A program made the translations under genes and the position numbers. Shown one piece after another: positions 1 through 7,947 of a stretch of 64,000 nt of DNA. Location of the stretch: the NCBI GenBank assembly GCA_910583675.1, contig CAJTYH010000004.1, positions 1-64,000 of the forward strand, read 5' to 3'. The notes beneath the pieces are model-generated. The model was not told the origin of the DNA. It did no database searches and worked only from the letters and a program-made list of their open reading frames with translations. This DNA comes from an uncultured Muribaculaceae bacterium (GTDB taxonomy: Bacteria > Bacteroidota > Bacteroidia > Bacteroidales > Muribaculaceae). Within the stretch, counting starts at the first letter, position 1; the number at the start of each line of letters is the position of its first letter.

Positions 1-73
1 CGATGCTGCTAAATCGGCTCCCGAATATTAACATTCATTATTAAACACCCTCTTAGTATCATAGATGTAGATT

Positions 74-1075
74 ATGAGAGCGAATTACAGAATTAACTGG
101 AAAAGTGGGATGAGACTTTCAGATGCCGTCTTTAATGCATCTGACGAATTCCATTTGTCTCAATTCCAACCGCTTTATGCACTTATGCTAAAGGGCGGTT
201 ACGGACATATTTCGCAACCTCGCTTCCGCAGCGAGGTAGACAACAACGAGATGTCAGTCATTGAAATGAATGTCACGGCACTTACGCCTGATGGAAAACT
301 GATCTGCGTTCAGTTCGATCATAATGAACGGGACATGTTCCAAAAAATTCCAATGCCTGATTCCTACGATACGTTCATTGTATACCTTGAACAATCACCA
401 GCCGATTTCGACACGTTTGAAGACAAGGGAATACCATACAAGGCCAACAAAACGAATCTGGTCTTCAAGCCGGAAAACATAAACTATTCCAATCCTGACG
501 CAGTTGCAATAGCACGATTCGAGTATAAGCATTGCTGGGTGATGGACAACTCATTCATTCCTCCTTGCATTACACTCAAGTCCAATGCAGACCTTTGGAA
601 TATGGGACATTCCTATTCCAAGTCGCTTACGGAACTATCATCTTCACTTCTGCAGAAAGTATCTTCAGAGATGGGCGTATACGTTGTTTCCCTGATCCCT
701 GTGGTCACGATTCTTGCAACCGAGATTCGCAAGGAAATGGACGAATTGTCCCCAAAGCATCTGATAACGACCATGCAGCAGATCATCGGAAGTATCATCT
801 CCGTCTTCAAGTCCCGATCAGCTGATATGATTCCTGAATATGAAACATGCGTAGCCTATGTGGAGGCCGAATATATATCCAATCGTATAGAACCGCTTGT
901 AAAGGAAGGTATACGTCTTACACAGCTTCTTTCACAAATGATCACAGGCTTGCGCCAGGAGAGTCCTGTTGAGCAAAAGCCTACCTATCAACCGGCTCCG
1001 AGTATTGTCCGTCAACCCCGCACACTTGACACGTCAAGTGAAAGAAAATCATTCAAGTCCCGCAAACAACTATAG
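74..1075 (+). CDS. tssK: TssK-like type VI secretion baseplate subunit
   Basis: Likely baseplate-to-membrane-complex connector of a Bacteroidetes (subtype iii) type VI secretion apparatus. The N-terminus has the TssK shell-domain opening: an INWKSGMRLSDAVF stretch near residues 7-20, a helix with DEFH, then a beta-rich segment ending in a DGKLI turn near residue 75. At 333 residues it is shorter than proteobacterial TssK (about 440). The tail after about residue 300 is rich in Pro, Ser, Arg and Lys and looks disordered. The next gene starts 2 bases after the stop. The identification rests on remote pattern resemblance plus the following TssE-like and TssF-like genes. An extracellular contractile system is less likely because such systems lack TssK. 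Confidence 0.6.
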   Translation: MRANYRINWKSGMRLSDAVFNASDEFHLSQFQPLYALMLKGGYGHISQPRFRSEVDNNEMSVIEMNVTALTPDGKLICVQFDHNERDMFQKIPMPDSYDTFIVYLEQSPADFDTFEDKGIPYKANKTNLVFKPENINYSNPDAVAIARFEYKHCWVMDNSFIPPCITLKSNADLWNMGHSYSKSLTELSSSLLQKVSSEMGVYVVSLIPVVTILATEIRKEMDELSPKHLITTMQQIIGSIISVFKSRSADMIPEYETCVAYVEAEYISNRIEPLVKEGIRLTQLLSQMITGLRQESPVEQKPTYQPAPSIVRQPRTLDTSSERKSFKSRKQL

Positions 1076-1077
1076 TC

Positions 1078-1611
1078 ATGCTCTACAGCAGTTCACCCGT
1101 TTCTTTTAAGCGAGAGGAATCCAACCGCTCCTTACAGATGAGCCGTTGCATCTCAGACCCGATTGACGTAATAGACAATTGGGTAGATACGATCGTGTTT
1201 ACCGCCATAAGAAGATTCAAGGCAGACGAGGATTTTGGCTTCAGTTTCTGGGACAATGAGTTCATAGCCATGAACCTTAACGATTTCAACAATGGGGTCG
1301 ACTACAAGATCGTCGCATCAAAAGATAGGGCAGAACGCAAACAGCAGATGTCCAGTGCCGGTATCCGCGTCTGTGAACAAAGCATAGTAAACAGCCTAAG
1401 ATACTATATCCCCTATCTCAAGGATGTCAACGTGACTGTATCGCTCAGTTATGAGCGTGATCAGCTCACCATGGCAGGACGCGGAGAAAATAGCAAGTAT
1501 GTCGTCCGTGTCCATGTCCGCGGGCGAACTGTCTTCAATGAGTTTTCCGGCACACGAGATGGAGAATACAGGAAAGATGCTACGTTTTTTATGGATCCAT
1601 TCTTAAAATAA
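1078..1611 (+). CDS. tssE: TssE-like (gp25-fold) baseplate wedge protein
   Basis: A 177-residue protein resembling the gp25/TssE wedge protein that starts sheath assembly in contractile systems. After about 35 divergent residues it reads VDTIVFTAIRRFKADEDFGF, like the first strands of Bacteroidetes TssE. A helix CEQSIVNSLRYYIPYLKDVNV (residues about 100-120) corresponds to the gp25 element where a run of helix ends in an E-P-R-hydrophobic-type turn; here the Glu and Arg positions are changed to Ile and Tyr. The C-terminal beta hairpin (YVVRVHVRGR) fits the fold. It lies between the TssK-like and TssF-like genes, which are its normal partners. Assignment is by context and fold pattern; a search with HHpred would settle it. 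Confidence 0.55.
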   Translation: MLYSSSPVSFKREESNRSLQMSRCISDPIDVIDNWVDTIVFTAIRRFKADEDFGFSFWDNEFIAMNLNDFNNGVDYKIVASKDRAERKQQMSSAGIRVCEQSIVNSLRYYIPYLKDVNVTVSLSYERDQLTMAGRGENSKYVVRVHVRGRTVFNEFSGTRDGEYRKDATFFMDPFLK

Positions 1612-1623
1612 TTAATAACGAGT

Positions 1624-3324
1624 ATGGATATTTCAGTAACCAACAGAGTCAACGACATACTGCAACAGCTTGACAGCGAAAGCCTCGCCATATCAATGGC
1701 CGATCCGGTCGCCAAGATGATGCTCGTCGCCCTGGCACACGAAGCAGACACTATAGATCGTCACATTGACAGCTCTATTGAAAGGCTATCGGAACGTTTC
1801 GTCAACAAAGTGCTGACAAACAACGGCTTGTCACCCATGCCGGCCATAAGCCTTCTGAAAATCAACAACGGCAAGGAATACTCACCTTATACTGTTGATG
1901 AGAAAGTCTACTTTACCCACAAAGCATCAAAGTGCAACTTCCGTCCATTGTTACCAACAAGGATCATCCCCGGAACATTGGTCGCATATTATGCCAACGG
2001 AGCGCTACATTTCCCATACCGTAAAGCAATCGGCATCCAACATGGTGAATTGGTGCATTCCGGTGAGCTTTGGATCGCTTACAACGCCGCCGGAGAACCT
2101 GATACATTGGCCGGCTTGACTATCGCTGTAAACCATCCTTTGGACAATCCGGGAAAGTTGACCGCCCGGGTCGGCAAAAGGTCATTTGATTTACGTCCGG
2201 TAATGGACGAATCATTTTTTCCCATAGTCGATGATCCAATGATTATTGAATATTGGAAAAGACATCTGATATTCCATCGTTTATGGCTATATCGTTTTAC
2301 TCAGGACGATTGCGATATGCCATTGACGACCTCTGGAATGCCGGATTGGTTTTATGACATGTACGATGCCGAAACTTTGGCACCTCTCACATCCAGCAGA
2401 CTTATGTGGATAAGGGTCTGCAATGGAGGCGACCTGAATGTACCAGCTGATTCCCATATCGAATTCAATTGTCTTCCCGTCGCCAATTTTGACATTGATA
2501 CAGTAAAGCTCTCTTACACCGAACCTATAAAACCTGTGGATAATCCTAAGAATAATTCACAGTTCTGCACCGTTGTTCCTGACAGCGAACTTGTGAATGA
2601 ATTCTTTGTACGGGACTTTGATGTAGAACAATACGACAATGCTCGTATTGCTGATGACATTCAGAACCTGTATCGCCATTACACCAACGATTACTTTGCT
2701 TTCATAGACAACAATTCCCTTACGGATGGAGTGGCACTTCGTAATTTGCGAATGTCAATGTTGCAGCTAATGGATTCGCTGGCGGATGTGAAGATGTCAT
2801 CAAAACCATACGCCGGAAATTATATTATCAGAACACCAAGAAACAACAACCGCCCTATTGCAGTAAGCTATATCACTACCCAAGGTATGAGGGGCAATAT
2901 GCTGAGATCAGGTGACAAGCTCGCAAGTTCACTCGCGGCAACAGGCGAAATCATATCCATTATTGATGCTCACGGGGGCAGGGATAAAATCACAGGAAGC
3001 ATCGGTAAGCGAGAATTGGCACGCCTTATTGTCAACTCCGACAGCCGCATATATACCGAGATGGATCTCATACAGTTCTGTAAGGTGGAACTCATCCGCG
3101 CCTTCGGTGACGATGCCCTGCGCTATTGCGAGATCTCTTTGGAACATAAGGCAGTTCCTGTTGACAACCATATTGAAAAAATTTTGATGATAAGTATAGC
3201 AATTTCAAGCAACCGATTATATGAACAGATCTGTTCTATGAATTTCAATGATTATTTATCAACACACCTTTCATTACGTCATAGCGGAGGTCTCAATATC
3301 ATAGTCAAACTAACATCCATATAA
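1624..3324 (+). CDS. tssF: TssF-like baseplate subunit
   Basis: A 566-residue protein resembling TssF (VasA), the large wedge subunit of the type VI baseplate. The opening follows the family: a DPVAKMMLVALAHE helix (residues about 27-40), then a helix pair ending in LSPMPAISLLKI, the counterpart of the family's PxPAxxxL element. Further on are RIIPGTLVAYYANG and ELWIAYNAAG..LAGLTIAV, matching the first beta domain of Bacteroidetes TssF. The length matches the usual 560-620 residues. It starts 12 bases after the TssE-like gene. Of the three baseplate calls this is the best supported. TssG and the sheath genes are not in the window and would be expected upstream of base 1. Confidence 0.65.
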   Translation: MDISVTNRVNDILQQLDSESLAISMADPVAKMMLVALAHEADTIDRHIDSSIERLSERFVNKVLTNNGLSPMPAISLLKINNGKEYSPYTVDEKVYFTHKASKCNFRPLLPTRIIPGTLVAYYANGALHFPYRKAIGIQHGELVHSGELWIAYNAAGEPDTLAGLTIAVNHPLDNPGKLTARVGKRSFDLRPVMDESFFPIVDDPMIIEYWKRHLIFHRLWLYRFTQDDCDMPLTTSGMPDWFYDMYDAETLAPLTSSRLMWIRVCNGGDLNVPADSHIEFNCLPVANFDIDTVKLSYTEPIKPVDNPKNNSQFCTVVPDSELVNEFFVRDFDVEQYDNARIADDIQNLYRHYTNDYFAFIDNNSLTDGVALRNLRMSMLQLMDSLADVKMSSKPYAGNYIIRTPRNNNRPIAVSYITTQGMRGNMLRSGDKLASSLAATGEIISIIDAHGGRDKITGSIGKRELARLIVNSDSRIYTEMDLIQFCKVELIRAFGDDALRYCEISLEHKAVPVDNHIEKILMISIAISSNRLYEQICSMNFNDYLSTHLSLRHSGGLNIIVKLTSI

Positions 3325-3329
3325 CAACA

Positions 3330-3752
3330 ATGATATCTCAATCAAGCGGACTAAGCATACAGAACACATCGTTATTTGATAATATCTGTGATACTATTGT
3401 GACAGCATCAAAAGCTGTTACATCAATTAAACTTGAGGATTTGCCAAAGCTATGGGAATCTATACTTAACGGCCTTAAAGAACTCGGCAAAACCCTAATT
3501 CAGCAAGTTAAGGATTTCTTTTTCAAAGATTTTCCAGGTCTTATAATTGATGTCGGGATGATTGTTGTCAGTCTGGTGAACAGGGACATGGAAAAGGTGT
3601 CGCAGAAAGCAAAGTCGGCATTAAACCACCTAATGAAAGTTCTTGAAATTCTTTCGCTGATTCCTCTTTTTGCGTTAGTTTGTTCAATTCTTTTGGCTGC
3701 CATCTATTTATGTCAACAAGATTGGCTTAACGCCGTATGTGCCCTTATTTAA
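3330..3752 (+). CDS. Small membrane-prone protein of the T6SS-like locus
   Basis: I do not recognise this 140-residue protein. Residues about 35-70 form a Lys-rich amphipathic region, residues about 70-88 (PGLIIDVGMIVVSLV) are hydrophobic, and residues about 105-131 (EILSLIPLFALVCSILLAAI) form a convincing membrane helix. There is no signal peptide. It begins 5 bases after the TssF-like gene and is surely in the same transcript. Its place between baseplate and regulatory genes would fit a membrane-anchoring part, a small pore-forming effector or an immunity protein; nothing in the sequence chooses between them. Confidence 0.75.
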   Translation: MISQSSGLSIQNTSLFDNICDTIVTASKAVTSIKLEDLPKLWESILNGLKELGKTLIQQVKDFFFKDFPGLIIDVGMIVVSLVNRDMEKVSQKAKSALNHLMKVLEILSLIPLFALVCSILLAAIYLCQQDWLNAVCALI

Positions 3753-3761
3753 ATACAAATT

Positions 3762-4211
3762 ATGGGAGCCTTAAAGACTATAAAAATATTAGGAAAAGAC
3801 TTGCCATCAGTAAAGCAGATTGTCTTGGCCTTGGATGAGCAAGTAGCCCATCTAAAAAAAATGATACCCAACGCAAGAGAGAAAAATATCAAGGAAATGG
3901 CCATCCAGGCAAAAAACAAAAAAAGCAATGCTCAAATATATAGAGAAAGCGATAAAGAGATTGAATCTCTTATCAAACAACAGAATGACATCAAAAAATC
4001 GTACAATCCGGCACAAGGACGCACTGATCTTACTGATTATACTCCTGACAATTTAAATTTTAGCGCATTGGAAAAGGATGTGGCACAAATGCAAAAGAAA
4101 GGAGGGCATATTATTGAAGAAGGTGTTAAGGCCAGAGGTGGCAATACTGGCAATGGAATGTGTGGCGGAAATATAAATCTTGGAGGCGGTTTAGGCCCTC
4201 TATGGAAATGA
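3762..4211 (+). CDS. Coiled protein with glycine-rich C-terminal tail
   Basis: Unrecognised 149-residue protein. Residues about 1-100 are strongly helical and Lys/Glu/Gln-rich with heptad-like spacing, so a coiled coil is likely. The last 30 residues are glycine-rich, contain a single Cys (GNGMCGGNINLGGG) and end in GPLWK. No signal peptide or membrane helix is visible. It lies 9 bases after the membrane-prone small protein. The helical-body-plus-Gly-tail layout recalls small exported or assembly proteins, but no family can be named. The real start is probably the ATG at 3762, which has no rival nearby. Confidence 0.75.
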   Translation: MGALKTIKILGKDLPSVKQIVLALDEQVAHLKKMIPNAREKNIKEMAIQAKNKKSNAQIYRESDKEIESLIKQQNDIKKSYNPAQGRTDLTDYTPDNLNFSALEKDVAQMQKKGGHIIEEGVKARGGNTGNGMCGGNINLGGGLGPLWK

Positions 4212-4228
4212 TTTCAAAATCATAAGTT

Positions 4229-4753
4229 ATGAGTATGAATTGTAAGACATGTGGCTATCCGGTGATAGAGCAGATGCACAGTTGTCCTAACTGTGGAACT
4301 GTGATAGCCAATAACGATATAGAGCTGATAACCTGTCCTTCCTGTGGGGCAGAAGTTGATGCCCGTGAGGACTATTGTCCTGAATGCGGCGAACCTCTTT
4401 ATGATGATGTGGGGCAGACAGACAAGGCCCCGATTGTCACTGAAGAGGTTATACCGATATGTACTCTGAGGCCGCTTACGCTTGAGGGAGAGCGACGTGC
4501 TGCTACGAAGACCTATCAGGACGAAGGGGATGGCGTATCCTTGTCAAGGGACAATACGATGCCGACAGACATATCCATTGACGAAGAACTACAAGCTCAT
4601 CTTTTCTTCTACGAGGGTCAGTGGTTCATAGAGGAAGGATGCGAAGACCGCAGATCTACATTCGTGCATGCCGGAAAAGGCATAAAACTCGCCCCCGGTG
4701 ATATTATACGGCTCGGCGACAGAGAATTTGAATTTAACATCAAAGCAAAATAA
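4229..4753 (+). CDS. Double zinc-ribbon protein with degenerate FHA domain
   Basis: Probably a cytoplasmic adaptor in a phosphorelay. The N-terminus carries eight Cys in four CxxC pairs (C5/C8, C19/C22, C36/C39, C50/C53), i.e. two zinc ribbons. After a linker, residues about 100-172 have the strand pattern of an FHA domain: a SRDNTMPTDISID segment, then QAHLFFYEGQWFIEE, then RSTFVHAGKGIKLAPGDIIRLGDREFEF. The usual phosphothreonine-contact SRRH is replaced by ELQAH, and the usual NGT turn by RST, so phosphopeptide binding may be altered or lost. A second possible start lies two codons on (4235). It sits directly before the kinase genes. An FHA-kinase pairing is known for TagH/PpkA in other T6SS types. 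Confidence 0.75.
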   Translation: MSMNCKTCGYPVIEQMHSCPNCGTVIANNDIELITCPSCGAEVDAREDYCPECGEPLYDDVGQTDKAPIVTEEVIPICTLRPLTLEGERRAATKTYQDEGDGVSLSRDNTMPTDISIDEELQAHLFFYEGQWFIEEGCEDRRSTFVHAGKGIKLAPGDIIRLGDREFEFNIKAK

Positions 4754-4760
4754 TAAACTC

Positions 4761-5099
4761 ATGATAGATTTCTTGGAACTGACACTTGCTAAAAAGACAG
4801 CTGATGCCACCAAGCAGACAACATACATCCCGTCTGAAATAGAGCAGAAGAATTTCCATATGGATAATGTCGTGCTTCAGCGGATAGACTTGTTAAAGAC
4901 GCAGTTTGACACACTTGATAACATAGATGATAATGAAAAATCTGTGATTGCCATGCATATCACTTATTCTCGTATGAAGAATGAGAATTTCAACAATCCA
5001 TTTCTGGCAAATCATATCCGTAGCTTTAAATCCGAGGGATCCTTTGTCGGATATTATAAAGAAAAATTAGGGCTTAATGGCCTTGATATAATCTCATAA
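4761..5099 (+). CDS. Small unknown protein between FHA and pseudokinase genes
   Basis: Unrecognised 112-residue acidic, mainly helical, presumably cytoplasmic protein without signal peptide or membrane helix. I chose the ATG at 4761 (MIDFLELTLAKK). The longer reading from 4698 would overlap the upstream FHA gene by more than 50 bases, whereas 4761 lies 7 bases after its stop, in line with the spacing elsewhere in this operon. It ends 5 bases before the pseudokinase gene. It could be a kinase partner or adaptor, but the sequence gives no direct hint. Confidence 0.7.
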   Translation: MIDFLELTLAKKTADATKQTTYIPSEIEQKNFHMDNVVLQRIDLLKTQFDTLDNIDDNEKSVIAMHITYSRMKNENFNNPFLANHIRSFKSEGSFVGYYKEKLGLNGLDIIS

Positions 5100-5104
5100 T
5101 TATT

Positions 5105-6370
5105 ATGGCGCAAGCAAAAAGAGTTGATTTCCGCCTACATGACTGGATAGACGGAAAATATAAAGTTGAACGTGTGCTTGGTCATAGTCGGCACGACAGC
5201 AAGTTCAAAGTCGTTGATCGTCAGGGAAATCAGTATATGCTAAAACTCTTGAATCTATGGCAGATGGAAACAGCCATACAAACAAAAGCCGGCATAAAGA
5301 CCGAAAGCGAGATCATGAGTTGTACCATTCCGAGCAACTATCTTACCCAGATAGTCGGCAATGGATCTGTCATGGGAAATCCGTACCTGATCACACAGTT
5401 CTATCCATCGGTGAACTTGTCCAACGGATATCGCACAGAAAGCATAGCCGGCATCATTGCCAATGTATTGTATGGCTTGAAAGACCTACACCGGAATGGG
5501 AAAATTCATACCAATCTTACGGCTGAGAACGTGCTTATAACTGAGGACGGAAAGATATTGCTTACCAACTATGTCATATTGGGAAACAGAAATCAAGCAG
5601 CGATAGACTACCGACAAAGCAGTAACAAGAAGTGTGATATATCTTTGGCCTATGTCGCACCCGAACGATTCAACATAGAAAAGAGTGCGACGCTACTGCC
5701 AACGTCCGACATGTATTCCATCGGAGTTATGACTTATTGCCTATTGACAGGCAGGTATCCATACGGAGCCATAAACAATATGGATGCCTACCTGCAACGC
5801 AGCAACACCGGACAGTGGAATCGGAGTTTTCTGGGTCGTGAAAACTCCAGATGGGAAATCTTCCTTGACAAGACCCTATCTCCTGATCCCGGAATGCGAC
5901 CACAGTCTGCGGATGAAGCATTGGAATTACTCCCTGATAGACCAGAAACTGAATATGTAAAGAGCGACAGGATAGATGTCAATAAAGATCCAAGGAATGG
6001 CCTAATGCTTCGTCTGCTTCAAGGTGAGGAATTCGGCAAGGTATATAGGATCAGTGAGCTATTCTCGAATGGAACAAGGAGAATACTCACACTTGGGCGC
6101 CAGGATAACGATGCGTTCAATCAGATACAGATAAAGGAATCCGGAACAACGTTCGTATCTCGTCGCCACTCTACCATCGAATTGGATAACGAAACCGGCA
6201 AAGTGTATATCAGGGACGGACAATGGGACAAAGAGGCCAAGAGCAACTGGACGAGTTCCTTGAACGGGACTTATGTCAACTCGTCGGAAGTAACAAACGA
6301 AGGTATCGAATTGAATCCGGGCGACATAATATCAATTGGTGATGTAAAACTCAGAGTTGAAGGATACTAA
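5105..6370 (+). CDS. Pseudokinase-FHA fusion protein
   Basis: A 421-residue protein with a Hanks-type kinase fold (about residues 15-275) that has lost catalysis, followed by an FHA domain (about 300-421). The beta-3 Lys is kept (YMLKLLN, K47) and the APE motif is present (A185-E187). The catalytic loop HRD is HTN (135-137) and the Mg-binding DFG is TNY (154-156), so neither essential Asp exists. The Gly-rich loop is also absent. The FHA domain is intact, with GR at 331-332, SRRH at 352-355 and NGT at 387-389, so it should bind phosphothreonine. No membrane helix is seen. Its stop overlaps the ATG of the active kinase by one base (TAATG), which suggests translational coupling. It may act as a scaffold or allosteric partner recruited by that kinase. 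Confidence 0.85.
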   Translation: MAQAKRVDFRLHDWIDGKYKVERVLGHSRHDSKFKVVDRQGNQYMLKLLNLWQMETAIQTKAGIKTESEIMSCTIPSNYLTQIVGNGSVMGNPYLITQFYPSVNLSNGYRTESIAGIIANVLYGLKDLHRNGKIHTNLTAENVLITEDGKILLTNYVILGNRNQAAIDYRQSSNKKCDISLAYVAPERFNIEKSATLLPTSDMYSIGVMTYCLLTGRYPYGAINNMDAYLQRSNTGQWNRSFLGRENSRWEIFLDKTLSPDPGMRPQSADEALELLPDRPETEYVKSDRIDVNKDPRNGLMLRLLQGEEFGKVYRISELFSNGTRRILTLGRQDNDAFNQIQIKESGTTFVSRRHSTIELDNETGKVYIRDGQWDKEAKSNWTSSLNGTYVNSSEVTNEGIELNPGDIISIGDVKLRVEGY

Positions 6371-7938
6371 TGAAAATAATACGTTTACAAGGGCCTGCTG
6401 AGAAACGTTCAGGCATATTCTATGAATACGATGCAGACTCCAAGCCTTTGGGCGAAGGAGGTATGGGACGCGTCTTCAAGGGATTTCGCGTAAATGAGAG
6501 AACCGGTGAAAGAATGCCGGTAGCCATAAAGGCCATATATGAGAATATCCCGGAACGAATCGTAGAAAGGGCGCGACGCGAAGCTGAGATACAAGTCGAC
6601 CACGGCAATCTCATACGGATGTATGGATTCGTGGAAAACATGTCTGTCGAAACAGGCAAGATGCACTACCATGTAGTGATGGAGTTGCTCGTTGGTGTTA
6701 CCTTGGAGAATATGCTGAAAGGGGTTACGCAAAACAAAGACGGTGTGCAGATTCCGTTTGCCGCTGAGATACATTGCCAGTATCTGAATAACCGTGTAGC
6801 AGCATCGATCCGCATAATGAAGGCTCTTCTGTCCGGATTGATGACCCTACATGACCGAGGTATAATACACCGCGACATTGACCCATCGAACATCATGCTC
6901 ACACTTGACAACAAGATCAAGCTGATCGATTTTGGCATATGCAAACAGATTGTCAATCTGGCAAGCCAAGACAAGGGGCTGACAGCGTCGGGCGTATTCA
7001 TGGGCAAGGTAAATTATGCCGCTCCCGAACTTGTATTAGGTGACGTGAGAAACCAGAACTATATTACCGATATCTATGCATTGGGAATCATATTATATCA
7101 GTTGATAACCGGTCATCTTCCTTTTACCGGTACCGATCAGGATATTCTAACGTCAAATTTGCGGGAAAACATTCCCATGGGAGATGTAAAGCATTCCGAC
7201 ATAAAGAAAATAATCAAAAAAGCCACAGAAAAGACGCAGAGCAAGCGTTATCAGTCAGTTGCCGAAATGAGGGTTGACCTGGAACATGTCAACCCTATGA
7301 AGAAAAACCATCCTCTAAACATCCGGACTGCCGGCATCGCAGCCGGTATTCTTGCCGTGCTTGGCATAGCCCTTGGCATGTTTCTATTTCATGACGGAGT
7401 ATCCAACGACAATAACGTTGAAATTGCCCAAACTGATACAATAAAGCCCGCTTACATGCCCGATTCGGGAGAACTCATGACTCATGCTATCACATACCTG
7501 AGGATGGATGCTGTAGACTCGCTTGAAAAAGCCCAAACCATACTTATGACATTGGCTTCGGATAGCGCATACAGCCCCGCAATGCTTGAATATGGCATCA
7601 ATTACGCAAAACCGACAGCTGCATTTCCCGAACTTGCCGCCCGTCAAGAAAAATTAAAGATAAAACCGGATCTTGATGAATCCAACAAATGGCTTGACAA
7701 AGTACTTGAGCAGAATCCCACTGATTACAAAGCCGCTTACTGGATATACAACAATCTCATGACTAAGGTGGAAAACGAAAATATCTCTCAAAAGGAGAAA
7801 CAGCATCTTGCATCCACATTCACACTATTCAAGCAGTTGGTTTCTGTCTCCACCGACTCCGACGCATCGCGTTATCGTGAAGCCATGGAAAAGGCTGACG
7901 ATGAAAATACCCTCCGGGCATGGGCAATCATAAACTAA
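6370..7938 (+). CDS. Transmembrane Ser/Thr protein kinase
   Basis: A complete Hanks-type kinase with one membrane span. It has the Gly loop LGEGGMG (28-34), VAIK Lys54, catalytic HRD with Asp169, IDFG with Asp187 and APE at 218-220. The membrane helix spans about residues 320-340, followed by about 180 residues that would lie in the periplasm and look helical and TPR-like rather than PASTA. The layout (cytosolic kinase, one span, periplasmic sensor) resembles PknB and the T6SS kinase PpkA, though PpkA ends in a von Willebrand domain. Likely substrates are the neighbouring FHA proteins or baseplate partners (inference). No PP2C phosphatase gene is visible in the window; one may lie upstream. 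Confidence 0.85.
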   Translation: MKIIRLQGPAEKRSGIFYEYDADSKPLGEGGMGRVFKGFRVNERTGERMPVAIKAIYENIPERIVERARREAEIQVDHGNLIRMYGFVENMSVETGKMHYHVVMELLVGVTLENMLKGVTQNKDGVQIPFAAEIHCQYLNNRVAASIRIMKALLSGLMTLHDRGIIHRDIDPSNIMLTLDNKIKLIDFGICKQIVNLASQDKGLTASGVFMGKVNYAAPELVLGDVRNQNYITDIYALGIILYQLITGHLPFTGTDQDILTSNLRENIPMGDVKHSDIKKIIKKATEKTQSKRYQSVAEMRVDLEHVNPMKKNHPLNIRTAGIAAGILAVLGIALGMFLFHDGVSNDNNVEIAQTDTIKPAYMPDSGELMTHAITYLRMDAVDSLEKAQTILMTLASDSAYSPAMLEYGINYAKPTAAFPELAARQEKLKIKPDLDESNKWLDKVLEQNPTDYKAAYWIYNNLMTKVENENISQKEKQHLASTFTLFKQLVSVSTDSDASRYREAMEKADDENTLRAWAIIN

Positions 7939-7947
7939 TCATACAAT

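Noticed and set aside
74..3324. Extracellular contractile injection system instead of T6SS
   Set aside because: The TssK-like first gene speaks for a membrane-attached T6SS; such systems lack TssK. Cannot be fully excluded without the upstream genes.
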